The notes under the pieces: generated by a model
Databases searched by the model: none
What the model saw: the letters and a program-made list of their open reading frames with translations, nothing else
What the model was told of the DNA's origin: nothing
Part shown: positions 1-9,842 of the stretch, piece after piece
Layout: the number at the start of each line of letters is the position of its first letter
How positions within the stretch are numbered: the first letter of the stretch is position 1
NCBI GenBank assembly: GCA_002281485.1
Contig: NCGF01000010.1
Coordinates: 1 to 64,000, forward strand
Length of the DNA: 64,000 nucleotides
Direction of reading: 5' to 3'
Source: Sphingomonas sp. 28-66-16
GTDB taxonomy: Bacteria; Pseudomonadota; Alphaproteobacteria; Sphingomonadales; Sphingomonadaceae
Position numbers and translations under genes: made by a program

Positions 1-211
1 CGAGGATGCGCCACGTATCGCGATCGATGTGTCGGGGGCACATTTCTGGGATATCTCGGGGGTCGCCGCGCTCGACAAGATCATCGCCCGGCTCAGGCGC
101 GAGGGGCGCGAGGTCGAGGTGATCGGCTATAACCGTGCCAGCGCCGACATCATCGATCGCTTCGCGCTGCACGACAAGACCGGGTTCGAGACGGGGGCCG
201 TGCCGCATTGA
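1..211 (+). CDS. SulP-family anion transporter, C-terminal STAS domain (partial)
   Basis: The reading frame is open from base 2 and enters from outside the window, so only the last 69 residues are present. They match the second half of a STAS domain as found at the C-terminus of SulP sulfate/bicarbonate permeases: the DISGVAALDKI stretch followed by EVEVIGYNRASADIIDRF. STAS domains sit on the cytoplasmic face and modulate transport. The GTG at 29 is internal to this domain and is not a start. Substrate cannot be told from this fragment. A stand-alone STAS protein is an alternative, but the helix and tail spacing is that of SulP proteins. Confidence 0.75.
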   Translation, partial: EDAPRIAIDVSGAHFWDISGVAALDKIIARLRREGREVEVIGYNRASADIIDRFALHDKTGFETGAVPH

Positions 212-230
212 GGGGAATCGTCGGCACTTG

Positions 231-911
231 TCATATCCCGGCCCATGCAAGGCCACCGGGCAGATCTGCCGCCGCATAGTCGACCTGCAAGACGCACCGA
301 TGGCCCGGCACTTTCGCCGCTGATGACGCGTGCAGGATCGGCGTCGCATATGCCCAGACGTCTCCACGATCTGCAAGGCAGGCAAGGCTCCCCAAATGGC
401 CCACGATGTGATCGACCTCGCGTTCCAAGATTCTGCCCAGCCGCTGAGATGCTGGGGCGATCAGCAAAGGTGCGTTGTCGGCGGGGACGGGATCGAGATG
501 GATTCGCAGTGTGATCATGGCTTCGATGATGTCGAAGGGAGGCTCGACATGATGGATGCCCGCCTTCATCGACCAAGGGCCGTAGCCGGGAATGTCGCGA
601 CGTTGCTCGACCGCGATCGTGCGATCCTGATGCCAACCGAGCGCCCAATTGGTCGCTTCTGTCTTGTTGAACAGGATGGCGCGGACGGCTTTGGCGGCAG
701 TCCCGAGACGGGCCCTCGCGAGCGTGCCTATTGGACCGTTAGGAGAGAGCAAAGCGTGCAGTGCAAGACGGTCGTAAAGGCGAATTCCGGCCCGGTCAGG
801 GGGCAGGTCGGCGAGCGCCCGTTCCAGTTGGCCAATAAGCGAAAGGGCGGCCCCGTCGTGCAGGACCGCCCCATCGATGTCAAAATCCAGATGATCAGCG
901 GCAAGCGCCAT
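231..911 (-). CDS. Phytanoyl-CoA dioxygenase (PhyH) family protein
   Basis: A 226-residue protein with the Fe(II)/2-oxoglutarate dioxygenase pattern of the PhyH family: WHQDRT gives the His-x-Asp pair, PILHAS gives the distal His, and [10 protein letters not shown] carries the Arg expected to bind 2-oxoglutarate. The upstream in-frame TTG at 923 is less likely than the ATG at 911. It lies 15 bases downstream of the etfA stop on the same strand and probably belongs to the etfBA operon. The family hydroxylates diverse small molecules, and the substrate here is unknown. It converges on the SulP gene. Confidence 0.8.
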   Translation of the reverse strand: MALAADHLDFDIDGAVLHDGAALSLIGQLERALADLPPDRAGIRLYDRLALHALLSPNGPIGTLARARLGTAAKAVRAILFNKTEATNWALGWHQDRTIAVEQRRDIPGYGPWSMKAGIHHVEPPFDIIEAMITLRIHLDPVPADNAPLLIAPASQRLGRILEREVDHIVGHLGSLACLADRGDVWAYATPILHASSAAKVPGHRCVLQVDYAAADLPGGLAWAGI

Positions 912-926
912 CCTGCTGGCCAAGGC

Positions 927-1856
927 TCACAGCTTGCTCGTCAACTCCGGCACGATCTTGAACAGATCCCCCACCAGCCCGATGTCGGCGACCTGGAAGA
1001 TCGGCGCGTCCTCATCCTTGTTGATCGCGATGATCGTCTTTGAATCCTTCATCCCCGCCAGATGCTGGATCGCGCCGGAGATACCGATGGCGATATAGAC
1101 TTCAGGGGCGACGATCTTGCCGGTCTGGCCGACCTGGTAATCATTGGGAACATAGCCCGCATCGACCGCCGCGCGGCTCGCGCCGACGCCCGCGCCGAGC
1201 TTGTCGGCGAGCGGCTCGATGATCGTCGTGAAATTCTCCGAATTTTGGAGCGCGCGGCCGCCCGAGACGATGATCTTGGCGCTGGTCAATTCGGGGCGTT
1301 CGGACTTGGCGATTTCAGAGGAGACGAAGGTCGAGACACCCTTGTCGCCCGTGGAGCCCACCGCTTCGATCGTGCCCGACCCACCCTCGGTCGCTGCCTT
1401 GGCAAAGGCGGTGCCGCGCACCGTCAGCACCAGCTTGGCATCCGACGACTTGACCGTCGCGATCGCGTTGCCGGCGTAGATCGGGCGGGTGAAGGTGGCG
1501 TCGCCCTCGACCGAGAGGATGTCGCTGATTTGCATCACGTCGAGCAGGGCCGCGACGCGCGGCGCGATGTTCTTGCCGGTCGAGGTCGACGGCACGACGA
1601 ACGCATCGTGATGGCCCATCAGCTCAGCGACGAGCGGCGCGATGTTTTCCGCCAACGCATGGGCATAAGCCGCATCATCGGCCACGTGGACCTTGCCCAC
1701 GCCTGCGATCCTGGCGGCGGCATCGGCGACCGCGCCGACGCCTTGCCCTGCGACGAGCAAATGGATCTCGCCCAGCTGGCTAGCGGCGGTGACCGCCGAC
1801 AGCGTGGCATCCTTGACGGCAGCACCGTCATGTTCGACCCAAACCAACGTCTTCAT
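927..1856 (-). CDS. etfA: Electron transfer flavoprotein alpha subunit
   Basis: A 309-residue ETF alpha subunit. With EtfB it forms the soluble FAD/AMP heterodimer that takes electrons from acyl-CoA dehydrogenases and passes them to ETF-ubiquinone oxidoreductase. The C-terminal FAD-binding region is clear: [20 protein letters not shown], then [19 protein letters not shown] and [14 protein letters not shown]. Its ATG overlaps the etfB stop by four bases (ATGA), so translation is coupled and stoichiometry is likely fixed. Length is normal for the family. Confidence 0.97.
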   Translation of the reverse strand: MKTLVWVEHDGAAVKDATLSAVTAASQLGEIHLLVAGQGVGAVADAAARIAGVGKVHVADDAAYAHALAENIAPLVAELMGHHDAFVVPSTSTGKNIAPRVAALLDVMQISDILSVEGDATFTRPIYAGNAIATVKSSDAKLVLTVRGTAFAKAATEGGSGTIEAVGSTGDKGVSTFVSSEIAKSERPELTSAKIIVSGGRALQNSENFTTIIEPLADKLGAGVGASRAAVDAGYVPNDYQVGQTGKIVAPEVYIAIGISGAIQHLAGMKDSKTIIAINKDEDAPIFQVADIGLVGDLFKIVPELTSKL

Positions 1857-2602
1857 GCAACCACTCCCAGAGTCTTCAGCTTGCCGATGAGTTCATCGAC
1901 ATCGGCGACCTTGACGCCCGCGCTGCGCTTGGCGGGCTCCTCGACCTTGACGGTCGTCAGGCGCGGGGCGATGTCGACGCCGTAATCCGCCGCGGTCTTC
2001 TGGGCCATCGGCTTGGCCTTGGCCTTCATGATGTTGGGCAGCGAGGCATAGCGCGGCTCGTTCAGGCGCAGATCGGTGGTGACGATCGCGGGGAGCTTGA
2101 GCTCGACCGTCTCCGCGCCGCCGTCGATCTCGCGCGTGACCTTGACGGTGTCGCCGGCCACCTCGACCGCGCTGGCGAAGGTGCCCTGGCCCCAGCCGGT
2201 CATCGCGGCGAGCATCTGTCCGGTTTGGTTATTGTCGTCATCAATCGCCTGCTTGCCGAGGATGATCAGGCCGGGCTGTTCCTCGTCGGCGATCGCCTTC
2301 AGCAGCTTGGCGACGCCCAGCGGCTCGACGCGGTCCTCGGTGACGATCAGGATCGCGCGGTCGGCGCCCATCGCGAGTGCAGTGCGGAGCGTTTCCTGCG
2401 CCTTCTGCTCGCCGATCGAGATCGCGACGATTTCGGTGGCGACGCCCTTTTCCTTCAGGCGGATCGCTTCCTCGACCGCGATTTCGTCGAACGGGTTCAT
2501 GCTCATCTTGACGTTGGCAAGATCGATGCCCGTGCCGTCCGCCTTGACGCGGGGCTTAACGTTATAGTCAAGCACGCGCTTGACGGGGACCAGTATCTTC
2601 AT
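1853..2602 (-). CDS. etfB: Electron transfer flavoprotein beta subunit
   Basis: A 249-residue ETF beta subunit beginning [19 protein letters not shown]. The family signature is near residues 185-205 ([20 protein letters not shown]). The frame stays open upstream for 35 codons, but that part translates an inverted-repeat element and adds residues no ETF beta has, so the ATG at 2602 is taken. It binds AMP and the partner subunit and acts in the cytoplasm in fatty-acid and amino-acid oxidation. It is first in a likely etfB-etfA-phyH operon, downstream of sucC on the same strand. Confidence 0.97.
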   Translation of the reverse strand: MKILVPVKRVLDYNVKPRVKADGTGIDLANVKMSMNPFDEIAVEEAIRLKEKGVATEIVAISIGEQKAQETLRTALAMGADRAILIVTEDRVEPLGVAKLLKAIADEEQPGLIILGKQAIDDDNNQTGQMLAAMTGWGQGTFASAVEVAGDTVKVTREIDGGAETVELKLPAIVTTDLRLNEPRYASLPNIMKAKAKPMAQKTAADYGVDIAPRLTTVKVEEPAKRSAGVKVADVDELIGKLKTLGVVA

Positions 2603-2621
2603 TTCCATCCTCTCTAAACAT

Positions 2622-2790
2622 CCCTCTCCCATCGGGAGAGGGTTGCGGAGACTTGGGTCGCATTCTTCATGCGGCCCTAGTCGTAGCTGGGTGAGGGGGC
2701 TCCCCACTCGAGAGCGTACGCACCCTCATCCAACTTCGGCTAGGCAGGCAAGCTGCCAAGCCTGCGTATCCTTCTCCCGCCGGGAGAAGG
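2622..2790. repeat. Composite intergenic palindromic repeat between sucC and etfB
   Basis: Two near-identical hairpins bound this element: CCCTCTCCC/GGGAGAGGG at 2622-2642 with a 3-base loop, and CCTTCTCCC/GGGAGAAGG at 2770-2790 with a 3-base loop, both with 9-bp perfect stems. Between them sit GGGTGAGGG and CACCCTCATCC in opposite orientation. This is the architecture of dispersed extragenic palindromic repeats in sphingomonads and xanthomonads. On the mRNA it could attenuate or stabilise transcripts between sucC and etfB. Confidence 0.8.
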
Positions 2791-2795
2791 CTAAC

Positions 2796-3995
<1,200 letters not shown>

Positions 3996-4118
3996 GAGAA
4001 GGTGCCTTGCGCCTTTCGAAGATCGGGAATGCCGACGCCTTAAGCACAGAGCGGCGGCCGAATCCAGATATGCCTTCGCCCTATCGCCATCGCGGTGCGG
4101 GCCGATTATACAGAGCGG

Positions 4119-4649
4119 ATGTCGATCATCGTCGGTTTCGCCCTGTTCTTCGCCACCATCCTGGGGATGGAAGTGTTCGCCTATGTCGTCCACCGCTGGG
4201 TGATGCATGGTTTCGGCTGGTTCCTGCACGAAAGCCACCATCGTCCGCGGACCGGCAAGTGGGAGTTGAACGACTGGTATTTCGTGATCTTCGCGACGCC
4301 GTCGATCGTGTTGCTGGTGCTGGGCACGAGCGGTACGACCGGCGCCTGGGCGACTTGGATCGGGGCCGGGATCGCCGGCTATGGCGCGATTTACCTCGGC
4401 TTCCACGACATCATCGTCCATCGGCGCGTCGAGACCGGCTATGTGCCGCGCTGGAGTTACATGAAGCGGATCGTGCAGGCGCACCGGTTGCACCATGTCG
4501 TCGGCACCAAGCACGGCACGGTGAGCTTCGGTTTCATCTATGCGCCGAAGCCGGAAGTCTTGAAGGCCGAGTTGAAGCGCCGCGAGATGGCAGGCGTGCG
4601 CGTGGCCGGTGTGCAGGATGCTTCGGGGCGCTCAGTCGAACAGGCTTGA
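4119..4649 (+). CDS. crtZ: Beta-carotene 3-hydroxylase (CrtZ type)
   Basis: A 176-residue membrane di-iron hydroxylase of the fatty-acid-hydroxylase superfamily. The histidine clusters expected for CrtZ are all present: [22 protein letters not shown] and [12 protein letters not shown]. It adds hydroxyls to beta-ionone rings to make zeaxanthin. The ATG at 4119 is preferred; a GTG eight codons earlier is possible. Other carotenoid genes are not nearby, so it is an orphan hydroxylase. Its 3' end overlaps the convergent prs gene by 18 bases. Confidence 0.9.
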   Translation: MSIIVGFALFFATILGMEVFAYVVHRWVMHGFGWFLHESHHRPRTGKWELNDWYFVIFATPSIVLLVLGTSGTTGAWATWIGAGIAGYGAIYLGFHDIIVHRRVETGYVPRWSYMKRIVQAHRLHHVVGTKHGTVSFGFIYAPKPEVLKAELKRREMAGVRVAGVQDASGRSVEQA

Positions 4650-5567
4650 GACGCTCGATTCGTCGGCGATCCGCTTGATCGCCTCGCCGAGCAGCGGCGC
4701 GATCGTCAGCAGGCGAATGCGCTCGGCGCCCTTGATCACGTCATGTTGGCCGATCGAATCAGTGATGATCAACTCGCTCAGCGCTGATCCCTCGACCCGC
4801 GCCACCGCACCGCCCGAGAGCACGCCGTGCGTGCAATAGGCGATCACCCCTTCGGCGCCTGACTGTTTGAGCGCGGCGGCGGCGTTGCAGAGTGTGCCCG
4901 CCGAATCGACGATGTCGTCAATGAGGATGCAGAATCGGCCCTCGACATCGCCGATGATGTTCATGACTTCGGATTCGCCCGCGCGCTCGCGGCGCTTGTC
5001 GACGATCGCCAGCGGCGCGTTGTTGAGCCGTTTGGCCAGCGCCCGCGCCCGCACCACCCCGCCGACATCGGGTGACACGACCATCAGGTTGCGGTCGCCA
5101 TAGCGCGCCTCGATATCCGCCGACATCACCGGCGCACCGAACAGATTGTCGGTCGGGATGTCGAAAAAGCCCTGAATCTGCCCGGCATGGAGATCGATCG
5201 ACAGGACGCGATTGGCACCCGCAACCGTAATGAGATTGGCCACGAGCTTGGCCGAGATCGGCGTGCGGGGCCCGGGCTTCCGGTCCTGCCGGGCATAGCC
5301 GAAATAGGGAATGACCGCCGTGATCCGCCGTGCCGACGCGCGTTTCAACGCATCGATGCAGATCAGCAATTCCATCAGATTGTCGTTCGCCGGATAGCCG
5401 GTCGATTGCAGCACGAACACGTCCTCGCCGCGGACATTCTCGTGGATTTCGACGAATACTTCTTCGTCGGCGAAACGGCGGACGCTGGCCTGGGTCAGCG
5501 GTATCTCGAGATAGCTCGCGACGTCACGCGCGAGCGGCAGGTTCGAATTGCCGGTCATCAATTTCAT
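4632..5567 (-). CDS. prs: Ribose-phosphate pyrophosphokinase
   Basis: A 311-residue PRPP synthase beginning [20 protein letters not shown]. Visible landmarks are [11 protein letters not shown] (ATP site), [14 protein letters not shown] (family signature) and the PRPP-binding loop [12 protein letters not shown]. It transfers pyrophosphate from ATP to ribose 5-phosphate for nucleotide, histidine and tryptophan synthesis. The open frame extends 26 codons upstream, but the ATG at 5567 gives the family's standard N-terminus. It is transcribed divergently from gltX. Confidence 0.97.
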   Translation of the reverse strand: MKLMTGNSNLPLARDVASYLEIPLTQASVRRFADEEVFVEIHENVRGEDVFVLQSTGYPANDNLMELLICIDALKRASARRITAVIPYFGYARQDRKPGPRTPISAKLVANLITVAGANRVLSIDLHAGQIQGFFDIPTDNLFGAPVMSADIEARYGDRNLMVVSPDVGGVVRARALAKRLNNAPLAIVDKRRERAGESEVMNIIGDVEGRFCILIDDIVDSAGTLCNAAAALKQSGAEGVIAYCTHGVLSGGAVARVEGSALSELIITDSIGQHDVIKGAERIRLLTIAPLLGEAIKRIADESSVSSLFD

Positions 5568-5679
5568 GGCGCATCCCCCAGCGACCGGACTCGTAACAGA
5601 TTTGTGACCCCTTAAAGCGGCCGTCCCGTAACGCAAAGGGGGCATTGCCGCTCTTCGCCCCGCTGCCTAGAGCACGGGC

Positions 5680-7005
5680 ATGACCGTCACCACCCGTTTC
5701 GCGCCCTCACCCACCGGCACGCTGCATGTCGGCAACATCCGTCCCGCGTTGCAGAACTGGCTGCTCGCCAGAAAGCTGGGCGGGCGGTTCTTGCTGCGGA
5801 TCGACGATACCGATGCCGAGCGGAGCGAGGAGCGGTTCGTCGACTCGATCCGGGCCGACCTGGCCTGGCTGGGGCTCGAGCCCGATGGCGCGGTGCGGCA
5901 GTCGCAGCGGTTCGAACTGTATCAGGCGCGGTTCGATGCGCTGCTGGCGGCGGGGCGTCTCTATCCGGCCTATGAAACCGCGCAGGAGCTCGATCTCAAG
6001 CGCAAGATCGCCGCCGGCCGCGGGTTGCCGCCGGTATACGACCGCGCCGCGCTCGCGCTGAGCGATGTCGCTAGGGCCGCGCTTGAGCGCGAGGGAGTGC
6101 GCCCGCACTATCGCTTCAAGCTCGACCATGATGCCCCGATTGAATGGCACGATCTGATCCGGGGGCCCCAGAAATTCGATGCGACGACGATGAGCGACCC
6201 GGTCATCCGCCGCGCCGACGGCACGTGGCTATACATGCTGCCCTCGGCGATCGACGATGCCGATATGGGCATCAGCCATGTCGTTCGCGGCGAGGATCAT
6301 GTGTCTAACACCGCGCTGCAATTGCAGATGTTCGCAGCGATGGGGGTCGCGCCGCCGCAATTCGCGCATGCCGCGCTGCTCGTCGGCACCGAGGGCAAAT
6401 TGTCGAAGCGGCTCGGCTCGATCGGGGTCGAGACATTCCGCGACAACGGGATCGAGCCCGAGGCGATCGTCGCCTTGCTCGCGCGCCTCGGGACGAGCGA
6501 CCCGGTCGAGCCGCTGGTCGATCGCGCGCCGCTGATCGAGGCGTTCGATCTGGCCCGGTTCGGGCGCGCGCCGGCGCGCTTCGACGATGGCGAGCTCGAG
6601 ACGCTCAATGCCAAGATCATCCACCAATTGCCGTTCGATCGCGTCGCTGATCGATTGCCCAAGGGGATGGACGAAGCGACATGGCAGGCGGTGCGGTCGA
6701 ACCTGAAGACCGTGGCGGAGGCCGCCGACTGGTGGCAGGTGATCGAAGGACCGATCGAAGCCCAAATGGCCGATGACGATCGCGCGTTTCTCGACCGCGC
6801 GGCCCTCCTCGCCGAGACGATCGATTGGACGGCCGACCCGTGGCAGACATTGACGGCAACGCTCAAGGCCGAGACGGGCCGCAGCGGCAAGACGCTGTTC
6901 CTGCCGCTGCGGCGCGCGCTGACCGGGCGCGACCATGGCCCCGACATGGCAACGATGCTGCGGCTGATCGGGCGCGATCGTGCGCTGGCGAGGTTGCGGG
7001 GATAA
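5680..7005 (+). CDS. gltX: Glutamyl-tRNA synthetase (class I)
   Basis: A 441-residue class I synthetase. The HIGH motif appears as HVGN in RFAPSPTGTLHVGNIRPAL, and KMSKS appears as KLSKR in GTEGKLSKRLGSIGVETF. Alphaproteobacteria often carry two GluRS enzymes. The compact length and the SIGVETFRDNGIEPEAI segment after KLSKR resemble the second type, so this copy may charge tRNA-Gln or a subset of tRNA-Glu; that specificity is inference. It is much too long to be the truncated GluQ-RS. Confidence 0.92.
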   Translation: MTVTTRFAPSPTGTLHVGNIRPALQNWLLARKLGGRFLLRIDDTDAERSEERFVDSIRADLAWLGLEPDGAVRQSQRFELYQARFDALLAAGRLYPAYETAQELDLKRKIAAGRGLPPVYDRAALALSDVARAALEREGVRPHYRFKLDHDAPIEWHDLIRGPQKFDATTMSDPVIRRADGTWLYMLPSAIDDADMGISHVVRGEDHVSNTALQLQMFAAMGVAPPQFAHAALLVGTEGKLSKRLGSIGVETFRDNGIEPEAIVALLARLGTSDPVEPLVDRAPLIEAFDLARFGRAPARFDDGELETLNAKIIHQLPFDRVADRLPKGMDEATWQAVRSNLKTVAEAADWWQVIEGPIEAQMADDDRAFLDRAALLAETIDWTADPWQTLTATLKAETGRSGKTLFLPLRRALTGRDHGPDMATMLRLIGRDRALARLRG

Positions 7006-7045
7006 ACCATTGTACTGGCGGGTAATTTTGACGCGTGCCCAGAGA

Positions 7046-7073
7046 TTGACAGCATCATGTAACGATGTATCAT
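7046..7073 (+). promoter_or_regulatory. Sigma-70-like promoter of the TonB-type gene
   Basis: TTGACA at 7046-7051 and TATCAT at 7068-7073, spaced by 16 bases, lie about 45 bases ahead of the ATG at 7119. The -35 box is a perfect match and the -10 box is a 4/6 match. It sits in the gap after gltX. Confidence 0.55.
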
Positions 7074-7118
7074 CACCAGATCGGCCGCCAGAGCCGGTGC
7101 TGGAGATGGAGACAGGCC

Positions 7119-7784
7119 ATGGATGCCAACCGATATGGTGACGACCGCCACCTCAAGCCCGGCAGCCTTGCCGTGGCGCTCGCGCTCAACGGCGGGGTGC
7201 TCGCGGCGGTGCTGCTGGCGCCGTCCGAGACGGTCACCAGGACGATCGAGCATGTCCTTCAAACGACCAATATCGAGATCGTCCCGCCGCCGCCCCCGCT
7301 CGATCCCCCCAAACTCGTTCGCAAGGCAGCGCCGCAGCCGGACCCAAGGCCAACCAGCCCCGCGCGCATCGTCAGGACCGAAATGCCGCCGACCGAATTG
7401 ACGCCGGCCGGGCCCAGCGAGGTCGTGGTCGGGCGAGGCGCGGGGGCTGGCGGCGGCACCGGCGTCGTGATCGATCCGCCCGCGCCGCCGCCGGTGTTCG
7501 TCGATCCCGTCATCGATCGGCGCTTCCGGGGCGCCTTCCAGCCCGACTATCCCGCCGCCGAGCGCCGCGAAGGGCGCGAGGGATCGGTGGTGCTGCGGGT
7601 GCTGATCGGTACCGACGGGCGGGTGATCAGGGCCGAACGGATCAGCGCGACGAGTGACGCCTTTTACACAGCGACGCTGCGTACCGCACTCGCCCGCTGG
7701 CGGTTCCGTCCGGGCACGCGCGGCGGCGTCGCGATCGAGCGCTGGCGGACGATGACGGTGACGTTCCGGATCGAGGAGGCTTAG
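7119..7784 (+). CDS. TonB-family energy transducer
   Basis: A 221-residue protein with an N-terminal membrane anchor (about residues 15-35, GSLAVALALNGGVLAAVLLA), a proline-rich periplasmic spacer (PPPPPLDPPK) and a C-terminal TonB domain (YPAAERREGREGSVVLRVLI, then ARWRFRPGTRGG). Such proteins carry proton-motive energy from ExbBD to outer-membrane receptors. The ATG at 7119 follows a GGAGACAGG ribosome site; an ATG at 7065 overlaps the proposed promoter. No exbB/exbD or receptor gene is adjacent, so the partner is unknown. Confidence 0.88.
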   Translation: MDANRYGDDRHLKPGSLAVALALNGGVLAAVLLAPSETVTRTIEHVLQTTNIEIVPPPPPLDPPKLVRKAAPQPDPRPTSPARIVRTEMPPTELTPAGPSEVVVGRGAGAGGGTGVVIDPPAPPPVFVDPVIDRRFRGAFQPDYPAAERREGREGSVVLRVLIGTDGRVIRAERISATSDAFYTATLRTALARWRFRPGTRGGVAIERWRTMTVTFRIEEA

Positions 7785-7829
7785 CGCGGGGGCTGGTCTC
7801 GGCTTCCCACGCGCCCTATCTTGGCAACT

Positions 7830-8177
7830 ATGAGCTTTCTCGCCCGCATCTCGCCCATTCGAGCGATTGCCGATCTGCGCTTCTTTCTGTCGCAGCGGCG
7901 ACCGTATGAGCTTGGCTTTCTCGCCCTCTCGATCGTCGTCACGACGCTGTTGTTTGCCGGCTTCGTGCACGATTCGAAGGTCGAAAAACCGTACAAGCGC
8001 AACATCATCTATGTCGAGCAATGGCCCGCCTCGCGCACCGACGCCGAGATTCGCGCACAGCAGAAGATCGATTCGGCCGCCAAGGCGGTCGCCGACGCCG
8101 AGCTCGAAAAGCGGCAGAAAAAGCGCCAGGCCGAGTTCAAGAAGATCGACGACCAGCTCAAGGCGCTGGGCATCTGA
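7830..8177 (+). CDS. Small membrane protein with coiled-coil tail, function unknown
   Basis: A 115-residue protein starting MSFLARISPIRAIADLRFFL. One membrane segment is clear at about residues 27-46 (LGFLALSIVVTTLLFAGFVH), followed by a short linker and a charged helical tail rich in Ala, Glu and Lys (KAVADAELEKRQKKRQAEFK), which suggests a coiled coil. I do not recognise a named family. Its TGA stop overlaps the proposed CTG start of ribD, so the two are probably co-translated. The TTG at 7821 is an alternative start. Confidence 0.75.
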   Translation: MSFLARISPIRAIADLRFFLSQRRPYELGFLALSIVVTTLLFAGFVHDSKVEKPYKRNIIYVEQWPASRTDAEIRAQQKIDSAAKAVADAELEKRQKKRQAEFKKIDDQLKALGI

Positions 8178-9157
8178 GCCGCGCCGCGATCGACGATGAT
8201 CGCTGGATGGGCGCGGCGCTCGCGCTTGGCGAGCGCGGGCGCGGACGAACCGCGCCCAATCCCAATGTCGGCTGCGTGATCGTCTGCGACGGGCGCGTCG
8301 TCGGGCGCGGCTGGACCCAGCCCGGGGGAAGGCCGCATGCCGAAGCGATGGCGCTCGCGGCGGCCGGAGAGGCGGCACGCGGCGCCACCGTCTACACGAC
8401 GCTCGAACCCTGCGCGCATGTCTCGGTGCGCGGGCCGGCCTGCAGCGAACTGCTGGTCGAGGCCGGGGTGGCTGCCGTGGTGATCGCGCTCGGCGATCCC
8501 GACCAGCGGACCGATGGCGAGGGAATCGATCGGCTGTGCGAGGCGCGAATCGAGGTGCGGACGGATGTGCAGGCCGATGCCGCGCGCCGGTCGATGGGCG
8601 GTTTTCTGACCCGTCAGGCGCTGGGCCGGCCGCTGGCGACACTAAAGCTTGCGACCTCGCTCGACGGGTGCATCGCGATGGCCGACGGCAGCAGCCGCTG
8701 GATCACCGGCCCGGCGGCGCGGTCGCATGCCCATCTCGAGCGCGCCCGGCACGACGCGATTCTGGTCGGGCGGGGGACGCTCGATGCCGATTCGCCGATG
8801 CTCGACGTACGACTGGCGGGACTCGAGCCGCGCCGCCCGCGCCGATTGGTGTTGACGCGCGGGGTTGCGCCGCCTGATTGGGAAGCGGTTGCCGGGCCCC
8901 AGTCGATCGCCGGGCTCGAGGGCGTCAACGATCTGCTCGTCGAGGGTGGCGCGCAGGCCGCCGCCGCTTTCCTCGCCGCCGATCTGGTCGATCGGCTGCT
9001 GCTCTACCGGGCGCCGATCCTGATCGGCGACGGCAAGCCGGCGCTTGGCGATATCGGTCTCGGCCAGCTCGCGGCGGCGCATGGCCGCTGGCGGTGCAAC
9101 GACGCCCGCCAGCTTGGCAGCGACCGGCTCGAAGTCTACGAGCGGATGCGAGGATAG
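8174..9157 (+). CDS. ribD: Riboflavin biosynthesis deaminase/reductase RibD (CTG start proposed)
   Basis: A bifunctional diaminohydroxyphosphoribosylaminopyrimidine deaminase and reductase, two sequential steps of riboflavin synthesis. The deaminase half shows PNPNVGCVIV, PHAEAM and EPCAHVSVRGPAC; the reductase half shows KLATSLDGCIAMADGSSRWI and DAILVGRGTLDADSPML. The first ATG in frame (8207) would cut into the conserved DDRWMGAALAL helix, and no GTG or TTG lies between it and the upstream gene. CTG at 8174, overlapping the upstream stop as CTGA, restores a normal N-terminus. At about 327 residues it is somewhat short for the family. The two cysteine zinc ligands are one residue further apart than usual. 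Confidence 0.9.
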   Translation: MSRAAIDDDRWMGAALALGERGRGRTAPNPNVGCVIVCDGRVVGRGWTQPGGRPHAEAMALAAAGEAARGATVYTTLEPCAHVSVRGPACSELLVEAGVAAVVIALGDPDQRTDGEGIDRLCEARIEVRTDVQADAARRSMGGFLTRQALGRPLATLKLATSLDGCIAMADGSSRWITGPAARSHAHLERARHDAILVGRGTLDADSPMLDVRLAGLEPRRPRRLVLTRGVAPPDWEAVAGPQSIAGLEGVNDLLVEGGAQAAAAFLAADLVDRLLLYRAPILIGDGKPALGDIGLGQLAAAHGRWRCNDARQLGSDRLEVYERMRG

Positions 9158-9162
9158 GACAT

Positions 9163-9786
9163 ATGTTCACAGGCATCATCACCGACATCGGCACGATCCG
9201 GCAGATCGAACGCGAAGGCGATACCCGCGTCGTCATCGATACCGGCTATGACATGGCGCGCGTCGATTTCGGCGCGTCGATCGCCTGTTCGGGGGTGTGC
9301 CTGACGGTGGTCGACAAATCCGCGCCCGGCGCGCCCGGCTGGTTCGCCGCCGATGTTTCCGACGAGACCGTCCGGCGCACCGCCCCGGGCCAGTGGCAGC
9401 CGGGGCGCCGGCTCAATCTCGAACGCGCGATGAAGCTCGGCGACGAACTCGGCGGCCATATCGTCACGGGGCATGTCGACGGCATCGGCATGATCGATTC
9501 GATCGCCGCAATCGGCGGATCGCACCACCTCGCGGTGATCGCCCCGCCCGAAATCGCGCCGTTCGTCGCCGCCAAGGGCTCGATCACCGTCGATGGCGTT
9601 TCGCTGACCGTGAATGCGGTGCACGACCGGTTCGATGGATCGACGCTGTTCGATCTCAACATCATCCCGCACACCTGGGCGGTGACCGCGCTCGGCGATG
9701 TCGTGCTCGGGCAGGAGGTCAATCTGGAGATCGACGTACTCGCGCGCTATCTGGCGCGGATGAAGGATTATGTCGCGGCCCGATAG
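9163..9786 (+). CDS. ribE: Riboflavin synthase alpha chain
   Basis: A 207-residue two-lobe riboflavin synthase starting MFTGIITDIGTI, the hallmark N-terminus. Each lumazine-binding repeat is visible: CSGVCLTVVD in the first and KGSITVDGVSLTVN in the second, and the start of the second lobe has GGHIVTGHVDGIG. It dismutates two 6,7-dimethyl-8-ribityllumazine molecules into riboflavin. It starts five bases after the ribD stop with AGGATAGGA as ribosome site, in the same operon. Confidence 0.96.
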   Translation: MFTGIITDIGTIRQIEREGDTRVVIDTGYDMARVDFGASIACSGVCLTVVDKSAPGAPGWFAADVSDETVRRTAPGQWQPGRRLNLERAMKLGDELGGHIVTGHVDGIGMIDSIAAIGGSHHLAVIAPPEIAPFVAAKGSITVDGVSLTVNAVHDRFDGSTLFDLNIIPHTWAVTALGDVVLGQEVNLEIDVLARYLARMKDYVAAR

Positions 9787-9812
9787 TTTTAATGTGATAT
9801 CGACGCTTGACG

Positions 9813-9830
9813 ATCACATTTCAGTGTGAT
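9813..9830 (+). promoter_or_regulatory. Palindromic operator candidate in the ribB leader
   Basis: ATCACA at 9813-9818, a 6-base spacer, then TGTGAT at 9825-9830 form a perfect inverted repeat 12 bases ahead of the ribB ATG. A further TGTGAT half-site is at 9793-9798. A TTGACG -35-like box at 9807-9812 ends immediately before the palindrome, so a bound protein would block transcription. The RibB protein itself begins with a helix-turn-helix, which makes autoregulation an attractive inference. Confidence 0.5.
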
Positions 9831-9842
9831 TATCTCCAGACC

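Noticed and set aside
6297..8642. A 781-codon open frame on the minus strand
   Set aside because: It is antisense to gltX, the TonB-type gene and ribD, is dominated by Arg, Ser and Pro, and has no family motif.
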